Shown one piece after another: positions 5,666 through 8,581 of a stretch of 8,581 nt of DNA. Where the stretch lies: assembly GCA_934636065.1 (NCBI GenBank), contig CAKTZW010000061.1, forward strand, positions 1 through 8,581, read 5' to 3'. Position 1 is the first letter of the stretch. Every line of letters starts with the position of its first letter. The notes beneath the pieces are model-generated. The model was not told the DNA's origin and made no database searches. It saw only the letters and a program-made list of their open reading frames with translations. This stretch comes from an uncultured Labedella sp. Lineage in GTDB: Bacteria; Actinomycetota; Actinomycetes; Actinomycetales; Microbacteriaceae. The position numbers were made by a program, and so were the translations under genes.

Positions 5666-7030
5666 TCAGCCGACCGCCTGGTCGTAGGCGCGCATGGCCG
5701 CCTTCTGCGCGTCGGCGAGGGCGTCCTCCGGCGACTTGTCGCCCAGGAGCACCGACGTCACCGCGTTGTTGAGTTCCGTCTCGATCTGCTGACCCGCCGG
5801 TGACGAGCCGAAGGTCTCCCCGTTCTCGACAGCATCGTAGAAGGTCGAGATCGTCTGGTCGAAGCCCTCGTTGCCGCTGTCGCCCACGTACTCCTCGCGG
5901 ACGAACGCGTCGGCCTCGGGCGAGCCGGTGAACAGGCCGGCGTTGATGGCGCCCGGCGTCTCCTCGAGCGTCGCCGCGCGCGCCTCACCCGCGGCCTTCC
6001 ACGCGTCGAGGCTCGTGAGCTCGAGCGCCCAGGCGCACGCGGCGTCGGGGTTCTTCGCGTTCGCCGGGATGACGAACGCCTGGCCGCCGGCGACGGCGAA
6101 CGGCTCGCCGTCCGCGCCGCGGAACGGCACAGCGGAGATGTCGAGCGAGTCGACGTAGGGGCTCAGCACGTTCACGTACCACTGCGCATTGACCTGCGCC
6201 CCCACCTGATCGGCGACGAACTGGTTGTTCTCGCCGAAGGTGTCGAAGGAGTCGGTGAAGCTCTTCACCTTCGCGTATCCGCCCTGCGCGTCCGTGATGC
6301 TCTTGAGCAGTTCGAGACCGGCGATGTTCGACTCGTCGTCGAGCGTGGGCTTGCCGTCCTCCACGAGGGTGCCGCCGGCGCCGAGGATCCATAGACCCGC
6401 CTGGCCGCCCGCGACCGGGTCGAAACCGACGACGGAGGGGTTGCCGCCCTCCTCCTGGTACATCTTCTCGATCGCGCCGAGCAGGACGTCGGGCTTCGAC
6501 GTGTCGATCTCCTCCGGTGAGACGCCGGCCGCATCGAGAACGCGGTTGTTGAGGATGATCGCGGGCGGCTGGTAGAACTGCGGCACGCCCCAGACCCCGT
6601 CGTCGTAGGTGACGTCGTCGAGGACCGATTCGTAGTAGGTCGAGGTCGGGTCGACGTCGTGAGCCGAGAAGCACTCGTCGAGCGGCATGATGAGCCCCTG
6701 CGACGCGTAGGTGGCGACGAAGCGGCGGTCCATCTGCACCACGTCGGGGACGTTGCCCCCGGCCACGCGGGTGGTGAACTTCTGTGCGTCGAAGGAGGTC
6801 TGGTCGATCTTCACCTCGAGGCCGTCGAGCTGCTCGGCGGCGTAGTCGAGCCGCGACGTGCCCACGTCGTCCGCGTTCTCGAACCCCCAGGCGTTGAGCG
6901 TTCCGGTGGCGTCGGTGCCGAACGACACGTCGCCCCCGCCGGTCGCTCCTCCGCCGGAGCTGCAGGCGCTCACGGCGGCGAGCGCGGACACGGCCCCGAC
7001 GGCCATGAGCACGCGAGTGATTTTCCTCAT
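5666..7030 (-). CDS. Sugar ABC transporter substrate-binding lipoprotein (family 1 solute-binding)
   Basis: This 454-residue protein is the extracellular capture subunit for the CUT1 importer. A lipoprotein signal peptide is clear: MRKITR, a hydrophobic core to about residue 20, then the lipobox V-S-A-C with the lipidated Cys23 and a Gly/Ser linker. The mature part starts with 'GTLNAWGFENADD' (about 43-55). It continues with 'FDAQKFTTRVAGGNVPDVVQMDRRFVATYASQGLIMPLDE' (about 80-119), the usual N-lobe pattern of family 1 solute-binding proteins. Near the C-terminus, 'AVAGGQAFVIPANAKNPDAACAWALELTS' is the common hinge-region segment. Length is normal. The ATG at 7030 is backed by AGGAGGAAAGGGAAG directly upstream. 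It forms its own transcription unit, cut off from the permeases by the convergent CsbD gene, but has the same operator at its promoter. Which sugar it binds is not visible. Confidence 0.93.
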   Translation of the reverse strand: MRKITRVLMAVGAVSALAAVSACSSGGGATGGGDVSFGTDATGTLNAWGFENADDVGTSRLDYAAEQLDGLEVKIDQTSFDAQKFTTRVAGGNVPDVVQMDRRFVATYASQGLIMPLDECFSAHDVDPTSTYYESVLDDVTYDDGVWGVPQFYQPPAIILNNRVLDAAGVSPEEIDTSKPDVLLGAIEKMYQEEGGNPSVVGFDPVAGGQAGLWILGAGGTLVEDGKPTLDDESNIAGLELLKSITDAQGGYAKVKSFTDSFDTFGENNQFVADQVGAQVNAQWYVNVLSPYVDSLDISAVPFRGADGEPFAVAGGQAFVIPANAKNPDAACAWALELTSLDAWKAAGEARAATLEETPGAINAGLFTGSPEADAFVREEYVGDSGNEGFDQTISTFYDAVENGETFGSSPAGQQIETELNNAVTSVLLGDKSPEDALADAQKAAMRAYDQAVG

Positions 7031-7166
7031 TGCTTCCCTTTCCTCCTGCCGCCGCGCCCGGGGATACCTGCCCGCCGGAGTGCGATCCCTCGTTCGTGGA
7101 TCGGCAGTCCGAGCGGCCGGATTCCCGATGGGACCCGGTGCGGTGAGCGCGAACGGCGACGGCCTG

Positions 7167-7195
7167 AAGTTAGCGAGAAGCGCTTCTCCGTGAAA
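7167..7195 (-). promoter_or_regulatory. Putative promoter of the sugar-binding-protein gene with embedded operator
   Basis: Read on the minus strand, TTTCAC (7195-7190) and TAACTT (7172-7167) are spaced by exactly 17 bases and could be the -35 and -10 boxes. The 17-base spacer is almost entirely the operator palindrome. Repressor binding there would block the polymerase directly. The boxes match consensus only partly, so the operator is firmer than the promoter call. The leader to the ATG would be about 130 nt. Confidence 0.5.
7173..7190 (-). promoter_or_regulatory. LacI-type operator before the sugar-binding-protein gene
   Basis: The same 18 bases as at 5180-5197 (GCGAGAAGCGCTTCTCCG) contain the 14-bp palindrome GAGAAGCGCTTCTC at 7175-7188. 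Two exact copies in front of two parts of one transporter strongly suggest a common LacI-family sugar repressor. Confidence 0.85.
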
Positions 7196-7214
7196 GTCCT
7201 TGCCCGGACCGGTC

Positions 7215-7228
7215 GGGATGTGCTTCTC
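7215..7228 (-). promoter_or_regulatory. Second, degenerate operator copy upstream of the binding-protein promoter
   Basis: GGGATGTGCTTCTC, read on the minus strand as GAGAAGCACATCCC, matches the 14-base operator core at 11 positions and keeps one half-site intact. Its centre is 40 bp from the main operator, a distance that could allow cooperative binding. The call rests on similarity only. Confidence 0.4.
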
Positions 7229-7298
7229 ACGAGTCCCGTGCGGAGACCGATGCCGATCCGCCGCAGTCGGAACCTCGTCAGCCCCCTCTTAATATCCG

Positions 7299-7316
7299 AA
7301 TAGCGCAAGCGTTATT
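7299..7316 (+). promoter_or_regulatory. Inverted repeat over the -10 region of the first DUF7882-like gene
   Basis: AATAGCGC (7299-7306) and GCGTTATT (7309-7316) form an 8-bp inverted repeat around AA with one G-T mismatch. The right arm overlaps the proposed -10 box TATTGT (7313-7318), so a dimeric regulator bound here would cover the promoter. The protein is unknown. Confidence 0.4.
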
Positions 7317-7324
7317 GTGTCGGC

Positions 7325-7630
7325 ATGGCCGTTCTGATCTACGGGAACGAAGAGTTCGAATTCGACGAGAGACTGCTCGCCCACGTCAAGGTCGTGGCGA
7401 GCCAGAAGCTGCGCCGGCATGAGGGGTTCCTGCTGTCGTGGACGCATCGGAACGCGGACGGGCGGAGCTCGCTCTGGCTGAACGAGGCGAGCGACTTGCA
7501 CTTCCGCTTCGATGAGGACCGGCCGCCGCGCCTCAACGACCGGTGGCTCTCCGCGATGATGGAGGCGTCGTTCGCCTCGCGAGGGCTCGACATCGATGCG
7601 ATTCCCGAGCCGGGTGCGCCGTCGGAGTGA
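7325..7630 (+). CDS. DUF7882-like small protein, paralog 1 (often labelled 'ATP-dependent DNA ligase')
   Basis: This 101-residue protein starts MAVLIYGNEEFEFDER and contains the family core 'LAHVKVVASQKLRR.EGFLLSW' (about 19-39), 'GRSSLWLNE...LHFRFDEDRPPRLNDRWLSAMMEASF' (about 46-84) and 'RGLDIDAIPEP'. From memory this is the Microbacteriaceae family now called DUF7882, formerly and misleadingly annotated as ATP-dependent DNA ligase. It is far too short for a ligase and has no KxDG nucleotidyl motif. It is probably cytoplasmic; its function is unknown. There is no Shine-Dalgarno before the ATG. A -10-like TATTGT ends exactly 6 nt upstream, which would put the transcription start at the A of the ATG. 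A close paralog of identical length follows 164 bp downstream. Confidence 0.85.
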   Translation: MAVLIYGNEEFEFDERLLAHVKVVASQKLRRHEGFLLSWTHRNADGRSSLWLNEASDLHFRFDEDRPPRLNDRWLSAMMEASFASRGLDIDAIPEPGAPSE

Positions 7631-7660
7631 CGCCGAGCGTCCGAGCGGTCGTGCTCGGCG
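7631..7660 (+). terminator. Possible hairpin after DUF7882-like paralog 1
   Basis: CGCCGAGC (7631-7638) pairs perfectly with GCTCGGCG (7653-7660) around a 14-base loop, starting at the first base after the stop codon. There is no T-run after it, so it may only slow or protect transcript ends and not terminate on its own. Confidence 0.3.
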
Positions 7661-7705
7661 GGCGGCGACGAAAACCGTCGAAAACTGAGGGCCGGTCAGG
7701 TCGGC

Positions 7706-7732
7706 TTACAGTGTAAACGGGGGCTTCACTGT
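7706..7732 (+). promoter_or_regulatory. Small palindrome cluster upstream of DUF7882-like paralog 2
   Basis: TTACAGTGTAA (7706-7716) is a perfect palindrome around a central G. Its inner ACAGTG (7708-7713) is repeated in inverse orientation as CACTGT at 7727-7732. This could be a regulator site about 80 bp before the next gene. The evidence is symmetry alone. Confidence 0.3.
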
Positions 7733-7794
7733 CACTTCCGTCTCATTGCGTGACCAATTTCGGTAAAAGGGGAGACGAGTGTCATAGTCATCGC

Positions 7795-8100
7795 ATGGCC
7801 TCCCTTATTTACGGCACCGAGACCTTCGAGTTCGAAGACCGTCAACTCGCGCACGTCAAGTTCGTCATCAGTCAGAAGCTCCGTCGGCAGGAGAGCTTCC
7901 TGCTGTCCTGGTCGTACTCGCTCGCGCTCGGCTCCGGCCGGAGCTCGATCTGGCTCAACGAGCACAGTCACCTCCACTTCCGCTTCAACGGCAGCAAGCC
8001 CCCGACTCTCAACCAGGTGTGGCTCGAGCGTCTCATGACGGCGTCGTTCTCCGTGCGGGGGCTCGACCTCGACGAGGTGCCCGAGCCGCCGGAGCAGTAA
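7795..8100 (+). CDS. DUF7882-like small protein, paralog 2
   Basis: This 101-residue protein starts MASLIYGTETFEFEDRQ and has the same core as its neighbour: 'LAHVKFVISQKLRRQESFLLSW', 'SGRSSIWLNE.SHLHFRFNGSKPPTLNQVWLERLMTASF' and 'RGLDLDEVPEPPE'. More than half the residues agree by eye, so the two arose by tandem duplication. The main differences are in the loop before 'GRSS', where this copy has a few different residues (SLALGS), and at the C-terminus. The ATG at 7795 is preferred over an in-frame GTG at 7750 because it aligns exactly with the start of paralog 1. It has no Shine-Dalgarno in range (the nearest purine run, AAAAGGGGAG, is over 20 nt away). A -10-like CATAGT (7783-7788) ends 6 nt before the ATG, the same geometry as paralog 1. 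Confidence 0.85.
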   Translation: MASLIYGTETFEFEDRQLAHVKFVISQKLRRQESFLLSWSYSLALGSGRSSIWLNEHSHLHFRFNGSKPPTLNQVWLERLMTASFSVRGLDLDEVPEPPEQ

Positions 8101-8210
8101 CCGCATCGGCGAATGCCTGTGGTGACCCACTCGAACCGACCGTCCGACCCGATGAAGCGTCGGCAGGGGATCGCGACAGCGACGTCACGAACCCGGTTCG
8201 AGCGTGCGGT

Positions 8211-8296
8211 GAGGACGACGCGCAGTGAACACAGCACGATGAACACAGCACGATGAGCACAGCACGATGAGCACAGCACGATGAGCACGGCACGCA
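8211..8296 (+). repeat. 14-bp tandem repeat forming overlapping micro-ORFs in front of cinA
   Basis: The unit GAACACAGCACGAT or GAGCACAGCACGAT begins at 8227, 8241, 8255 and 8269, with a diverged fifth copy at 8283 that is the start of cinA. Each unit supplies a start codon and an overlapping stop. GTG 8225 ends at TGA 8242, ATG 8239 at 8256, ATG 8253 at 8270, and ATG 8267 at 8284. Each encodes five residues (NTAR or STAR after the initiator), and each stop overlaps the next start as ATGA. The final ATG, 8281, is cinA. A Shine-Dalgarno, GAGGA (8211-8215), is 9 nt before the first GTG; none precedes the other starts. Confidence 0.85.
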
Positions 8297-8581
8297 ACGG
8301 CACCGAGCGCTCCGACGAGCTGTCGTCGGGCGGATCCCCGGCCGATCTCGTCGAGAGGATCGCCGAACGGTCGACGGACGCGGGCATCCGCGTCGCCGTC
8401 GCCGAGTCGCTGACGAGCGGCGCGATCGCCTCCCGGTTGGGGGCGGGGTCCGGCGCCTCGGAGTGGTTCGCGGGCGGCGTCGTGGCCTACGACTCCGAGG
8501 TGAAGTTCTCCCTCCTCGGCGTCGACCGTGGCCCCGTCGTGACCGCGTCGTGTGCCGAGCAGCTGGCACGCGGTGTGGCCT
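8281..8581 (+). CDS. cinA: CinA family nicotinamide-nucleotide amidohydrolase (N-terminal part)
   Basis: The visible 100 residues begin MSTARNGTERSDELSSGGSP and then run 'LVERIAERSTDAGIRVAVAESLTSGAIASRLGAGSGASEWFAGGVVAYDSEVKFSLLGVDRGPVVTASCAEQLARGVA', continuing off the right edge. 'VAVAESLTSGAIASRL' and 'GGVVAYDSEVKFSLLGV' mark the CinA C-terminal (PncC) domain, which deamidates nicotinamide mononucleotide to nicotinate mononucleotide in NAD salvage. Starting directly with this domain, it is the short stand-alone form without the MoCF-like half. The Ser of 'AES' is the expected nucleophile. ATG 8281 is the only usual start: a stop in this frame lies at 8254-8256 and no ATG, GTG or TTG occurs between 8281 and the conserved core. 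Its own Shine-Dalgarno is missing; see the repeat at 8211-8296. The gene usually upstream in actinobacteria, pgsA, is not here. Confidence 0.88.
   Translation, partial: MSTARNGTERSDELSSGGSPADLVERIAERSTDAGIRVAVAESLTSGAIASRLGAGSGASEWFAGGVVAYDSEVKFSLLGVDRGPVVTASCAEQLARGVA

Noticed and set aside
8185..8215. GGTTCGAG resembles the T-loop of a tRNA
   Set aside because: The flanking bases do not form a T-stem, and no anticodon arm or acceptor stem can be built from the preceding 70 bases.
8226..8296. Tandem repeats as a possible CRISPR array
   Set aside because: The 14-bp units are directly adjacent with no spacers and overlap the cinA start.

Overview
The window is a GC-rich segment with GC-biased third codon positions. 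Its gene content (a CUT1 sugar importer without its own ATPase, a DUF3618/holin-like membrane pair, and paired 101-residue DUF7882-like proteins) points to an actinobacterium, most likely Microbacteriaceae. This placement is an inference from gene families and composition; no rRNA or marker gene confirms it.

From left to right, the first part is a run of minus-strand genes, described here by position rather than in transcription order. It holds the first 19 codons of a DJ-1/PfpI-type protein (1-59), a 98-residue unrecognised protein (192-488), a DUF3618 membrane protein (652-951) overlapping a holin-X-like membrane protein (932-1366), and a CYP152-type cytochrome P450 (1469-2947). Two translationally coupled sugar-ABC permeases follow (3050-4090 and 4087-5034). 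A small CsbD-like gene lies on the plus strand (5318-5488) and converges on the sugar-binding lipoprotein gene (5666-7030, minus). CsbD thus sits between the binding protein and its permeases. Each of the two convergent genes ends at a strong hairpin, and the two hairpins share the same 13-bp stem.

The transporter is therefore split into two transcription units, but both carry the same 18-bp sequence containing a perfect 14-bp palindrome (5180-5197 and 7173-7190), with weaker copies nearby. This looks like the operator of a LacI-family sugar repressor that is encoded outside the window. The matching operators tie the binding protein and the permeases together, and make it possible that the downstream P450 is read from the same promoter.

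The right part is on the plus strand. Two paralogous 101-residue proteins (7325-7630 and 7795-8100) both lack a Shine-Dalgarno and both have a -10-like hexamer exactly 6 nt before the ATG, which suggests leaderless mRNAs. The window ends in the first 100 codons of a CinA-type nicotinamide-nucleotide amidohydrolase (from 8281). Its start is preceded by 14-bp tandem repeats that form a chain of four 5-codon micro-ORFs. Each overlaps the next by ATGA and the last overlaps the cinA start, and the only visible Shine-Dalgarno is in front of the first. This apparent reinitiation cascade is the most unusual thing in the window.

No tRNA, rRNA, CRISPR array, insertion sequence or phage module was seen. 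Non-coding stretches are all below 300 bases; the two largest (5035-5317 and 7031-7324) are promoter regions described below.
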